Made by a program: the position numbers and the translations under genes
NCBI GenBank assembly: GCA_963765815.1
Contig: CAVXXT010000008.1
Span: 310,001-374,000, forward strand
DNA from: DATLNF01 sp963765815
GTDB taxonomy: Bacteria > Actinomycetota > Actinomycetes > BP-191
Length of the DNA: 64,000 nucleotides
Direction: 5' to 3'
In this document: positions 16,644 through 26,013 of the stretch, in pieces
Layout of the letters: each line of letters starts with the position of its first letter
How positions within the stretch are numbered: the first letter of the stretch is position 1
Notes under the pieces: generated by a model
What the model was told of the DNA's origin: nothing
Database searches by the model: none
What the model saw: the letters and a program-made list of their open reading frames with translations, nothing else

Positions 16644-17795
16644 GTGACGATCCCGCCGGCGCTGCTCGCGCTGCTGCTCGTCGGCGCGGTGCTGGCCGGT
16701 GTCGCCGTCGGCCGGTACGCCGCCCGTCGTGACAGGCCCGCGCCCGCTCCGACGGCCGCCGAGCCCCGGCTGTCCCCGCTGGTCCTCGAGGAGGCGCTGG
16801 CGAACCTCGCCGCAGGAGCGATCGTCCTCGACGGCCGCGACCGGGTGGTGCTGGCCAACCGCGCCGCCCGGGACCTCGGCCTGGTCAGCTCCGGCGCGAT
16901 CACCAAGCCGGCGCTCGGCGAGCTCGTCGCCGACCTCCGCCGGCGCGGGGAACCGGTCGAGGTCGAGGTGGACATGCCGGGCATGGGCGAGCTCGGTGCG
17001 GTGCGGGTCCGCGCGGCGCTGGCCGGCACCACCGGGCACGCGGTCCTGCTCGTCGACGACATCACCGAGGTGCGTCGGGTCGAGGCGGTGCGGCGTGACT
17101 TCGTGGCCAACGTCTCGCACGAGCTCAAGACGCCGGTCGGCGCGCTCGCACTGCTGGCGGAGGCGATCCACGACGGCGAGGGCGACGCCGAGACGGTGCG
17201 CCGTTTCGCCGCCCGGATGCTGCACGAGTCCGGCCGCCTCGGCCGGCTGGTGCAGGAGCTGATCGACCTCTCTCGGCTCCAGGGTGCCGAGGCCGCACCG
17301 CCGGCGACCAGCGTGCGGCTCGACACCGTCGTCCGCGAGGCGGTTGACCGCAGCCGGCTGCGCGCCGACGCGAAGAGCATCGCCGTCATCTCCTCCGGCG
17401 AGACGATGCTCGAGGTCCGGGGTGACGGCGGCCAGCTCACCACCGCGATCGGCAACCTGCTCGACAACGCGATCGCCTACTCCGCACCGGGCACCCGGGT
17501 AGGGCTCGACGTACGCCGCCGCGACGGCGAGGTCGAGATCGCCGTCGCCGACGAGGGGATCGGGATCGCGGCGGAGGACCTCGAGCGGATCTTCGAGCGG
17601 TTCTACCGGGCCGACCCGGCCCGGTCGCGCGAGACCGGCGGCACCGGGCTCGGCCTGGCGATCGTCAAGCACATCGCCACCAACCACGGCGGGCGCGTCT
17701 CGGTGTGGAGCGTCGAGGGCACCGGCTCGACCTTCACCCTGCAGCTGCCGCTGCTCGCCGACCGGCGTACGCCGAGAGAGGTCGTCGCCACGTGA
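16644..17795 (+). CDS. senX3: Sensor histidine kinase SenX3-type
   Basis: 383 aa from the GTG at 16644. One N-terminal TM helix (IPPALLALLLVGAVLAGVAV) is followed by a PAS-like domain (about residues 50-145), the H-box FVANVSHELKTP, and the HATPase domain with N box (IGNLLDNAIAYS), G1 (VADEGIGIAAEDL) and G2 (GGTGLGLAIVKH). In mycobacteria and streptomycetes (PhoR) this kinase controls the phosphate-starvation response with RegX3/PhoP. It overlaps regX3 by 4 bp. Confidence 0.93.
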   Translation: MTIPPALLALLLVGAVLAGVAVGRYAARRDRPAPAPTAAEPRLSPLVLEEALANLAAGAIVLDGRDRVVLANRAARDLGLVSSGAITKPALGELVADLRRRGEPVEVEVDMPGMGELGAVRVRAALAGTTGHAVLLVDDITEVRRVEAVRRDFVANVSHELKTPVGALALLAEAIHDGEGDAETVRRFAARMLHESGRLGRLVQELIDLSRLQGAEAAPPATSVRLDTVVREAVDRSRLRADAKSIAVISSGETMLEVRGDGGQLTTAIGNLLDNAIAYSAPGTRVGLDVRRRDGEVEIAVADEGIGIAAEDLERIFERFYRADPARSRETGGTGLGLAIVKHIATNHGGRVSVWSVEGTGSTFTLQLPLLADRRTPREVVAT

Positions 17796-18472
17796 CCAGG
17801 GTGCTGGTCGTCGAGGACGAGGAGTCGTTCTCGGAGGCGCTGTCGTTCATGCTGCGCCGCGAGGGCTTCGAGGTCGCGGTCGCCGAGACCGGGCCGGGCG
17901 CCCTGGCGGAGTTCGAGCGCTCGGGTGCCGACCTCGTGCTGCTCGACCTGATGCTGCCCGGCCTGTCCGGCACGGAGGTCTGCCGCGCGCTGCGGGCGCG
18001 GTCGAGCGTGCCGATCATCATGCTGACCGCGCGCGACTCGGAGATCGACAAGGTGGTCGGCCTGGAGATCGGCGCGGACGACTACGTCACCAAGCCGTTC
18101 TCCTCGCGCGAGCTGGTGGCGCGGATCCGCGCCGTGCTGCGCCGCCGCGGCGAGGAGGACGACCTGCTCCCCGCCGTCCTCGAGGCCGGACCGGTGCGGA
18201 TGGACGTCGAGCGGCACACGGTCACGGTCGACGGCGCCGTCGTCACGCTGCCGCTGAAGGAGTTCGAGCTGCTCGAGCTGCTCCTGCGCAACGCCGGCCG
18301 GGTGCTCACCCGTGGCCAGCTGATCGACCGCGTCTGGGGCGCGGACTACGTCGGCGACACCAAGACCCTCGACGTCCACGTCAAGCGGCTGCGGGCGAAG
18401 ATCGAGCCAGACCCCAGCGCGCCGGCGCACCTGGTCACGGTCCGCGGCCTCGGCTACAAGCTCGAGGCGTGA
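17792..18472 (+). CDS. regX3: OmpR/PhoB-family response regulator RegX3-type
   Basis: 226 aa from the GTG at 17792, coupled to the senX3 stop (GTGA). The receiver domain has acidic pocket VVEDEE, phospho-acceptor Asp in LVLLDLMLPG, Thr in MLTAR and Lys in DDYVTKPF. The winged-helix DNA-binding domain starts near residue 135 (LPLKEFELLELLLRNAGRVL, TLDVHVKRLRAKIE). It regulates transcription in response to phosphate limitation in relatives. No PHO-box search was possible by eye. Confidence 0.93.
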   Translation: MTRVLVVEDEESFSEALSFMLRREGFEVAVAETGPGALAEFERSGADLVLLDLMLPGLSGTEVCRALRARSSVPIIMLTARDSEIDKVVGLEIGADDYVTKPFSSRELVARIRAVLRRRGEEDDLLPAVLEAGPVRMDVERHTVTVDGAVVTLPLKEFELLELLLRNAGRVLTRGQLIDRVWGADYVGDTKTLDVHVKRLRAKIEPDPSAPAHLVTVRGLGYKLEA

Positions 18473-18635
18473 CAGGCAGGCTAGCAGGCAGGAACCGGTC
18501 GGCTGGCGGCGAAGTTACGCAGATCTGTCGGCACTGAGCCCGCGGATCCCAGCTCCGCCTCCTCGCCGGACCCGGCGAGGGAACGCGCACGACGCTCGCC
18601 CGGCCTGCCGGCCAGATCCTTGGGGGGATCTCTCG

Positions 18636-20660
18636 ATGACCACGTCGACCTCTGCCCTGCGTCGCCCCGCCCGCTCGGCGCTGGCCGCCGCAGGCCTCGG
18701 CGGGCTGCTGCTCGTCGGTGTGCTGCCGGGTGCCGCACTGGGCGCGGCCGCCCCTGCCACGCAGACCGTTCCGCCGGCCGGCAGCGCGACGACGGTCACC
18801 TGGCAGGGCCAGATCCCGGGCGCGACGACGCCTCAGGCGAACTGCCCCGCTCAGGCGGCGATCAGCGACCTCACCGACGTGGCCATCTCGGTGCCGGCCG
18901 GGTTCTACGACGCGACCAAGACGAAGGCCGACTTCTCCATCACGTGGTCCGACCCGCTGGGCGTCAACGACGAGATGCTGACCGTCGTACCGCCGACCGG
19001 TGGGGGAGCGACCAAGACCGCGGACGAGATCAACGACACGAGCAACCAGCACGAGGACGTCTCCTTCGACGACCCGATCGCGGGCGTGTGGAAGGTTCGC
19101 GCCTGCGCCTTCTCGTCCGCCCCGCAGGACTACACCGGCAAGCTGGTGCTGACCTCGTCAGCGCGGACCGGAGCGACCGCGACCCCGACGGTGACGCCGT
19201 CGACCACGGTCTCGCCGACGACGGCACCGACGTCCGGCACGGGCCCGGCGAGCAACCGGACGTTCGGCGCACCCGTCGTCATCGACACCGACGACCTGAA
19301 CAGCGTCGCCGAGCCGAGCATCGAGCTCGGCCCCGACGGCGCGGTCTACGTGACCGGACCGCAGGGCAGCGGCGGCGTGCGCGCTCCCGGTGCCGCACCC
19401 GGCACCGGCGGCGCTCCCGGGCTAGGCGGCGACCTCGTCTGGCGCTCGGACGACGGCGGTCAGACCTTCGCCTTCCTCGGGTCCTACGACGGCACCCTCG
19501 GCGGCGGCGACGCCGACCTGGTCGCCGCACCCGGCGGCTCGCTCTACGCCTCCGGGCTGAGCGGCCAGTGCATCACCGTCGCCCAGAGCTCGGACAAGGG
19601 CGAGTCGTGGTTCACCAACCCGGCCGGCTGCGTCGACGGCGCGGGCGTCGCCGACCGTCAGTGGAACGACGTCGACGGCGATGACGCGCTCTACACCGGC
19701 TACGGCACGCTCACCCAGGGCCTGGTGCTGCACAAGTCGCTGATCAGCGGCCCGCTCCCGGTCAACGGCCCGACCACCGTCGTCAACAGCGGTGACTACC
19801 AGTGGCCCGGCGTGGTCGACGTCAACCCGATCAACGGCAACGCCGTCATGGCGTGGAACACCAGCACCAACGACAAGATCCAGATCAACGGCGTGAAGCG
19901 CGACGGCAGCCTGATGTTCCCGACGACGAAGACGGCTGCGACGGCCGGCGGTGACACGTTCGACTCGTTCGTCGGCATCGACCACGGCACCGACGGCACG
20001 CTGTACGCCGTCTGGTCCGAGCGGCACCCCGCGCAGCGCGAGACGTGGACCATGCTGGCCGCGTCACGCGACGGCGGCACCACCTGGGACCCGCCCGTGC
20101 ACGTGGACTCGACGCCAAGCACGACGGTCTTCCCGTGGGTCACCGCGGGCGACGCCGGCCGGGTTGCCGTGAGCTACTACGGCACCGACTCGACCGGGCC
20201 CTCCGCGGAGAACATCGACGACCCGGACGCCGACTGGTACGTCTACTCGGCGTTCTCCGCCGACTACGGCCAGACCTACGCCGAGCACCGCACGACGCCG
20301 ACCGCGCTGCACAAGGGCGACGTCTGCACGAGCGGCACCGGCTGTGCCACCGGCACGCGTGATCTGCTCGACTTCTTCGAGACCGACCTCGACGAGCGCG
20401 GCTGCCTGGTCACCGCCTACACCGACAACTCGCGCGACACGGTGTCCCCGACGGGCGCGCGCTCGGGCGACCAGCTCACCTGGGTGGGTGTCGTGACGCA
20501 GAACGGCGGCGACGGCCTGCTCGCCGCGACGCCGTGCGGCGCCGAGGCGACGCCCGTCGTGCCGGAGTCGCCGATCGCGCCGCTGGTCCCGCTGCTCGCG
20601 GTCGGTCTGGGCGGCGCGATCGTGATGTACCGCCGCCGTACCGTCCCCGCGCACCACTAG
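18636..20660 (+). CDS. Secreted, membrane-tethered sialidase-like propeller protein
   Basis: 674 aa with a GGGGGGATC ribosome-binding region. Signal peptide about residues 1-36. An N-terminal beta-sandwich-like domain (40-175) is followed by a Thr/Pro linker (TPTVTPSTTVSPTTAPTS), then a propeller with Asp boxes SDDGGQTF, SSDKGESW and SRDGGTTW. It ends with a TM helix (PLVPLLAVGLGGAIVMY) and RRRTVPAHH, without an LPXTG motif, so it is membrane-tethered rather than sortase-anchored. Glycan-related function is only an inference. Confidence 0.75.
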   Translation: MTTSTSALRRPARSALAAAGLGGLLLVGVLPGAALGAAAPATQTVPPAGSATTVTWQGQIPGATTPQANCPAQAAISDLTDVAISVPAGFYDATKTKADFSITWSDPLGVNDEMLTVVPPTGGGATKTADEINDTSNQHEDVSFDDPIAGVWKVRACAFSSAPQDYTGKLVLTSSARTGATATPTVTPSTTVSPTTAPTSGTGPASNRTFGAPVVIDTDDLNSVAEPSIELGPDGAVYVTGPQGSGGVRAPGAAPGTGGAPGLGGDLVWRSDDGGQTFAFLGSYDGTLGGGDADLVAAPGGSLYASGLSGQCITVAQSSDKGESWFTNPAGCVDGAGVADRQWNDVDGDDALYTGYGTLTQGLVLHKSLISGPLPVNGPTTVVNSGDYQWPGVVDVNPINGNAVMAWNTSTNDKIQINGVKRDGSLMFPTTKTAATAGGDTFDSFVGIDHGTDGTLYAVWSERHPAQRETWTMLAASRDGGTTWDPPVHVDSTPSTTVFPWVTAGDAGRVAVSYYGTDSTGPSAENIDDPDADWYVYSAFSADYGQTYAEHRTTPTALHKGDVCTSGTGCATGTRDLLDFFETDLDERGCLVTAYTDNSRDTVSPTGARSGDQLTWVGVVTQNGGDGLLAATPCGAEATPVVPESPIAPLVPLLAVGLGGAIVMYRRRTVPAHH

Positions 20661-20680
20661 TCGAAGGCACCGCCCGAAGC

Positions 20681-20742
20681 GGGGAGCGTTTCGGCTACGG
20701 CAAGCGCATCCAGACCGGGTTCCAGTGACTGAAACGCTCCCC
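20681..20742. terminator. 12-bp inverted repeat between convergent genes
   Basis: GGGGAGCGTTTC (20681-20692) and GAAACGCTCCCC (20731-20742) are perfect complements, separated by 38 nt. It is placed between the stops of two convergent genes, so it may act as a bidirectional terminator. The long loop is unusual. Confidence 0.55.
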
Positions 20743-20763
20743 GGGCAGGGATGAACGGCTGGG

Positions 20764-21600
20764 TCAGGACGTGGCGACGATCGGCAGCAGGGCGCGGCCG
20801 GGCAGCTCCGCCGGGTGCGGTGCCAGGGTGCCCTGCCGCGCGCGCAGCGCGCAGAGCCGGGCCAGCTCGGCGTACGCCGGCTCGCCGATGATCGCGGTCA
20901 GCTCCGGGCCGTAGGTGAGGTAGAGCCGCGTCGCCCTGCCGGTGTGCGCCGGCCGAGGACTCGGTGCACCACCAGTGCGAGGTCGTGGCCGCCCTCGCCC
21001 CAGCCGCGGCGGTCGAACTCGCGTGATCGTCGTCACCAGGACCTGCGTGTCGTCGAGCGCGCTCCACCCACTCCTGACGTGCGCTGGATCGGCAGCTGCC
21101 AGCAGACGTCCGGCTTGGTCTCGAGCGGGTGCAGGCCGATGCGCAGCGCCATCGCGTGCAGCGCGCAGCCCTGGCCGCCGGCGAAGCCCGGCCGGTTGAG
21201 GAAGATGCAGGCGCCGTCGATGCCGCGCGGTCTTGCTTGCGGCCGTCGTCTCCATCCTCGAGTGATGCCCGTCCTTGCGCTCGACCGCGCGTGAACTGCC
21301 AGTCGTCGGCGGTCAGCTCGGTCGGCGAAGCGGCTTCACCCGCTGCTCGTCGTCCTTGTCGGAGAAGTAGCGCGCCGTGGCTGCAGCAGCCGTCGTCCGG
21401 CCGGCCCTCGACGATGCCCTGGCAGCCGGAGCCGTAGATGCAGGTCCAGGTACGAGAGCAGCCAGGTGAGGTCGCAGCGGATACTCGTTGCTCGGCGTCG
21501 TCGGGGTCGTTGAAGCTGAACCACTCACGGGCGAAGTCGAGCTCGACGGCGGCCTGGGCGACACGGGCGTCCTCTCGCAGTCGGATCAGGCGTGCGGGAG
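20764..21600 (-). CDS. Conserved Cys-rich actinobacterial protein, frameshifted here
   Basis: The stop is at 20764 (…GRALLPIVATS). The protein can be followed leftward only by switching frame at least five times: VELDFAREWFSFNDPDDAE, RCDLTWLLS, WTCIYGSGCQGIVEGRPDDG then CCSHGA, FSDKDDEQRV, ELTADDWQFTRG, a DGACIFLNRPGF region, HWWCTES, LYLTYGPELTAIIGEPAYAE. The cysteine spacing recalls zinc/iron-chelating families. The start codon could not be fixed; the upstream limit near 21600 is approximate. Function unknown. Indels rather than decay are likely. Confidence 0.6.
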
Positions 21601-21635
21601 CCGCTGACAGCCTACGTCCGGGCCGCACCGGCCGG

Positions 21636-21641
21636 TACCCT
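21636..21641 (+). promoter_or_regulatory. -10-like TACCCT, leaderless spacing
   Basis: TACCCT ends 7 bp before the ATG at 21649 of the TIM-barrel gene. Confidence 0.45.
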
Positions 21642-21648
21642 GGAACGC

Positions 21649-22472
21649 ATGTCCCAGCGAGTCGGTGCGCGTCGCGGGTGCGAAGGTCGCGCTGTCGACG
21701 GCATCGACCTACCCGGAGAGCACCGCGGCCGCCTTCGAGATGGCCGCCCGACTCGGCTACGACGGCGTCGAGGTCATGGTCTGGACCGACCCGGTCAGCC
21801 AGGACGTCGACGCGCTGCGCCGGCTGTCCGACTACCACGGCATCCCGATCCTCGCGATCCACGCGCCCTGCCTGCTGATCACCCAGCGGGTCTGGGGCAC
21901 CGACCCGTGGGCCAAGCTGCAGCGAAGGCGCAGGCCGCCGCCGAGACGCTCGGCGCGCGCACGGTCGTCGTGCACCCGCCGTTCCGGTGGCAGCGCGAGT
22001 ACGCGCGCGACTTCGTCGACGGCATCGAGCGGATGGCCGACGAGACCGACGTGCGGTTCGCCGTGGAGAACATGTTCCCGCTGCGCGCGCGCGGCCGCGC
22101 GGTCGTGCCCTACGCGCCCGACTGGAACCCGCTCGAGCGACGACTACCGCCACGTGACCCTCGACCTGTCGCACACGTCGGTGTCGCAGAGCGACGCGAT
22201 GGCGATGGCGATCGAGGCCGGCGACCGGCTGGCGCACGTCCACCTCGCCGACGGCATGGGCACCGCGCGCGACGAGCACCTCGTGCCCGGCCGCGGCACG
22301 CAGCCGTGCGCCGAGCTGCTCGAGCACCTCGCGACGGTCGACTTCGACGGCGTCGTCGTCGTCGAGATCAACACCCGCCGCTCCGAGAGCCGCGCCGACC
22401 GCGAGGCCGACCTCGCCGAGGCGCTCGCCTACACCCGGCTGCACCTCGCGCGCGCCACTCGCCGCCGTCTGA
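21649..22472 (+). CDS. Sugar phosphate isomerase/epimerase-like TIM-barrel protein, frameshifted here
   Basis: About 270 aa in the AP-endonuclease-2/xylose isomerase-like family (Rv0498 position). Segments in successive frames: VALSTASTYPESTAAAFEMA, LGYDGVEVMVWTD, ILAIHAPCLLITQRVWGTD, then after an indel near 21925 ARTVVVHPPFRWQREYARDF and FAVENMFPLRARG, then after another near 22138 YRHVTLDLSHTSVSQSD, LAHVHLADGMG and DGVVVVEINTR. Metal-binding His, Glu and Asp residues are present (HAP, HPP, VEN, HVHLAD, VEINT). The TGA at 22470-22472 fits after one more indel. Confidence 0.75.
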
Positions 22473-22480
22473 GGACCCTT

Positions 22481-22549
22481 CGACACGCGACCCGGTCGCA
22501 GGTCGTGCGGGGAATCGAACGGATTGCGACCCGGTCGCGTTTCGTTCGG
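22481..22549. repeat. Paired-palindrome element, copy 3
   Basis: GCGACCCGGTCGC at 22487-22499 and 22526-22538 (39-bp period), the second followed by GTTTCGTTCGG and preceded by CGAACGGATT, forming a wider imperfect dyad. It separates two co-directional genes. Confidence 0.8.
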
Positions 22550-22594
22550 CGGGGAGGCGGCCGGCCTGCCGCACCGTCTGTCGGGAGGACTGCC

Positions 22595-23519
22595 GTGCTG
22601 CGCCGCGTGCTCGTCGGCCTCGCGCAACCCGTCGCGCACGCTCGTGCGCACCGCGCCGCTGTCGCGCGCCGTCGTACGCCGGTTCGTCGCAGGCGAGACG
22701 GTCGACGACGCGGTCGGCGTCACGCGCGGAGCTGCGTCGGCGCCGGGCTGACGGTCAGCCTCGACCACCTCGGCGAGGACACCCTCGACGCGGCGCAGGC
22801 GACGGCGGTGACCAAGGCCTACCTCGAGCTGCTCGGCCGCGCTGGCCGACGACGGGCTGACCGCGCGGCGCCGAGGTGTCGGTGAAGCTCTCGCGCGGTC
22901 GGCCAGGCGCTCGACGCCGACGCTGTGCCTCGACCAACGCGATGCAGATCGTCGACGCGGCGACGCGCGCCGGCACGACGGTGACCCTCGACATGGAGGA
23001 CCACACCACCACCGACGCCACGCTCGCGACGCTCGCCGGCGTGCGGCGGACCGCGCCGAGACCGGCGTCGGCGATCCAGGCCTACCTGCGACGCAGCTCG
23101 CGCCGACATCGAGGACCTCGATCCGCTCGAAGGCGCGGGTGCGGCTGTGCAAGGGCGCCTACAAGGAGCCGGAGCCGGTCGCCTACCAGTCGCGCAAGCG
23201 ACGTCGACCTGGCCTACGTCCGGCTGCTGGTCCGGCTGATGGCCGACGGCGCCTACCCGATGGTCGCGACGCACGACCCGCGGCTGATCGCGATCGCCGA
23301 CAGCCTCGCGCGTCGCGTCGACCGCGCGCCGGGCACTTACGAGTTCCAGATGCTCTACGGCATCCGCCCGCTCGAGCAGCGCCGGCTGGCCGAGGCCGGA
23401 AATCGGGTGCGCGTCTACGTCGCCGTACGGCGCAGAGTGGTACGGCTATCTCATGCGCCGGCTCGCCGAGCGCCCGGCCAACCTGGCGTTCTTCCTCCGC
23501 GCGCTGGCCACGAAGCTGA
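22595..23519 (+). CDS. Proline dehydrogenase, frameshifted here
   Basis: The GTG at 22595 follows GGGAGGA. A monofunctional FAD-dependent ProDH of about 305 aa that oxidises proline to pyrroline-5-carboxylate. Recognisable blocks in three frames: TLVRTAPLSRAVVRRFVAGE, GAGLTVSLDHLGED, NAMQIVDAATRAGTTVTLDM, VRLCKGAYKEPEPVAYQSRK, MVATHDPRLIAIADSLA, YEFQMLYGIRP and YGYLMRRLAERPANLAFF. At least eight 1-2 nt indels break it. It lies directly upstream of proC, opposing enzymes of proline metabolism. Confidence 0.8.
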
Positions 23520-23527
23520 CCCGAGTC

Positions 23528-24348
23528 GTGACGCCGCGTCGCGGTGCTCGGCGCCGGCAAGATGGGCGAGGCGCTGCTCTCCGGCCTGCTGCGCGCGGGC
23601 ACGCCGGAGCCGGACTCTGGTCGTCACGGCGCGCCGTCCGGAGCGCGGCCGAGGCCAGCTCGCCGCGAAGTACGGCGTCAGCGCATCGTCGGCAACGTCG
23701 AGGCGGTCGCGCGACGCCGACCTGGTCCTGCTCACCGTGAAGCCGCAGGACATGGCTGCGCTGCTCGTGGAGATCGCCGACGGTGCGATCCGGGCCGACC
23801 AGCTCGTCGTCTCGATGGCGGCCGGCATCCCGACCGCGTTCATCGAGACGCCGGCTCGCCGACGGCGTGCCGGTCGTCCGGGTCATGAGCAACACGCCGG
23901 TGCTCGTCGACGAGGCGATGAGCGCGATCTCCGGCGGCTCGCACGCGACCGAGGAGCACCTCGGCGCGCGGCCGAGGCGCTGCTCGGCCACGTCGGCAAG
24001 GTGCTCCGGGTGCCCGAGACGCAGCAGGACGCCGTGACCGCGCTGTCCGGCAGCGGCCCGGCGTACTTCTTCTACCTGGTCGAGGCGATGACCGACGCCG
24101 GCATCCTGCTCGGCCTGCCGCGCGCGGTCGCCGCCGACCTGCTGGTGCAGACCGCGCTCGGCGCCGCGGTGATGCTGCGCGACTCCGGCGAGCACCCGGT
24201 GAAGCTGCGCGAGGCGGTGACGTCGCCGGCCGGCACGACGATCAACGCGATCCGCGAGCTGGAGCGGCACGGCGTGCGGGCCGCGCTCATCGCCGCGATC
24301 GAGGCCGCCCGCGACCGCAGCCGCGAGCTGGCCTCCGGCAACGACTGA
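23528..24348 (+). CDS. proC: Pyrroline-5-carboxylate reductase, frameshifted near its 5' half
   Basis: Starts at the GTG at 23528 (MTPR...). Reduces P5C to proline with NAD(P)H. The Rossmann start VLGAGKMGEALLSGLLRAG lies in one frame; LLTVKPQDMAALL, VSMAAGIPTAFIET, VMSNTPVLVDEAMSAISGG and the C-terminal LSGSGPAYFFYLVEAMTDAG follow after frame changes near 23535, 23616, 23690, 23710, 23855 and 23968. From about 23970 to the stop at 24348 it is intact. Same position as Rv0500 in mycobacteria. Confidence 0.88.
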
Positions 24349-24390
24349 CCCGGCCGTCACCCCGAGGTACGACGGTCGTTGGCCATCGAG

Positions 24391-25954
24391 ATGAGGACGC
24401 GAACCGCGGTTGCGCTCGCCTGCGCGGCGATCCTCGGGACGACGCCGGCCTCAGCCTGGTCCGGTCCCCAGCCGGCGCGCCGACCGATCGGCGAGGTCGC
24501 ACACCGCTCAGATGTCGCCGTGGAGCTCGCCGCGCGCGCGCTTCGCGGCCACGCTCACGAGCTCGGCGTCGACGCGCGGTCCTTTCGGTTCGAGACGGTC
24601 CGCCACTCGCTGATCGGGACCCATGTCCGCGGTCAGGAGTACCGAGGCGGCATCCCCGTCGACGGCACGTGGGCCGTCGTGCACCTCCTCGCCGAGGGGC
24701 GGGTCGATGTGGCCGCGCAGGGCGCAAGCGGGCTGCCGGGCGCACCGACCGCTGCTCCGCTGTCGGAGGCGACCGCGACCGCGAGGGCGCTCGGCGCGCT
24801 GCACTCGTCGACACCGCACATCCGTGCGCGACGGGTGCTCGTCCGGCACGGCGAGCGTCTCGTCGACGTCTGGCGCGTCGCGGTCGTCTCCGCGCAGCCT
24901 TCGTTCGCTGGTTACATCGACGTCGACGCGGCGACCGGCGTCGTCGGCCGGCCGATCGACAACGCGCACCGCGCCGACGGGACCGCGACGGTCTTCGACC
25001 CCAACCCGGTGGTGACGTTGCGCAGCCACGCCCTGCGCCAGCCCTACACCCCGGACGGGATCCCGGACGTCGACCTCGACTCCGCGGAGCTCACCGCCGC
25101 GCGCCGGACGCTCCCGCTCCGCGAGGTGGATACGGCGGCGATGGCGCAGTCCCGACTCGCCGGTCCCTACGTGAACGTGCTGATGCCCGGTCTCCTGCCG
25201 CTCGGCTCCGTCGACTTCGACGTCACCCGCAGCGACCCGAAGTTCGAAGGCCTGATGGCCTACGCGCACCTCGACGGGCTGCAGCGGTACCTGCAGTCGC
25301 TGGGGTTCAGCGGCACCAAGGCGATCAACGCCGAGCCCCAGGACGTGCTCGCGACCCGGCTCGAGCAGTTCGACAACAGCCTGTACTCGCAGGACCTGGA
25401 CCTCCTGGTGTTCGGCACCGGGGGCGTCGACGACGCGGAGGACGCCGAGATCGTCGTCCACGAGTACGGGCACGCCCTTCAGGATGCGCAGGTGCCAGGG
25501 TGGCCGGCCTCCGGCCAGATAGGCGCGATGGGAGAGGGTTTCGGGGACGTCCTCGCCGCCGCCTACTTCGCCCGGTCGGCCAGACCGCGGCTTCGGCGAC
25601 GTCTGCATCTTCGACTGGGACTCGACGTCGCTGATCGGCGCCCCGGAGCCGCGGTGTGCACGCCGACTCGACAGCGCGACGCGCTTCACGGCCGGCTCGA
25701 CGGCCGACGTGCACGTCGACGGCGAGATCTGGGGCTCGATGCTCTGGCGGGTCCGCGCCCGCCTAGGGCAGTCCGAGGCCGAGCGGTCGGACAACCTGCT
25801 TCGGCTGGTGCTGACGTCGCATCAGCTCATGACGCCGACAGGCAGCTTCGCGGACGGTGTCGTGGCGCTGCGGCGTACGGCGCTCGCTCTCGGGCGCAGC
25901 AGCTGGGCGACGATCGTCGACGAGGAAGCCCGACGCTCCGGCTTCGTCCAGTAA
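24391..25954 (+). CDS. Secreted FTP-type zinc metalloprotease 1, one frameshift
   Basis: ATG at 24391; the signal peptide ends near TPASA-WSG. An N-terminal FTP propeptide domain (FRFETVRHSLIGTHVRGQEY) is followed by a clan MA catalytic domain: zinc motif HEYGHALQD and third-ligand region GAMGEGFGDVLAAAYFARS. The frame shifts by one base near 25585; the rest (GFGDVCIFDWDSTS, VHVDGEIWGSMLWRVRARLG, stop 25954) is in the next frame and aligns with the downstream paralogue. Related to thermolysin/fungalysin (M4/M36) enzymes. It is a tandem copy of 26014-27615. Confidence 0.8.
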
Positions 25955-26013
25955 GCACGCCGAGGCGCAGGACGGGCAGGAGGCGTCACTCGCCGCGCCG
26001 AACCTCGTTCCTC

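Noticed and set aside
20693..20730. tRNA-like or small RNA gene in the loop of the 20.7-kb hairpin
   Set aside because: No cloverleaf, no T-loop GTTCRA motif and only 38 nt long.
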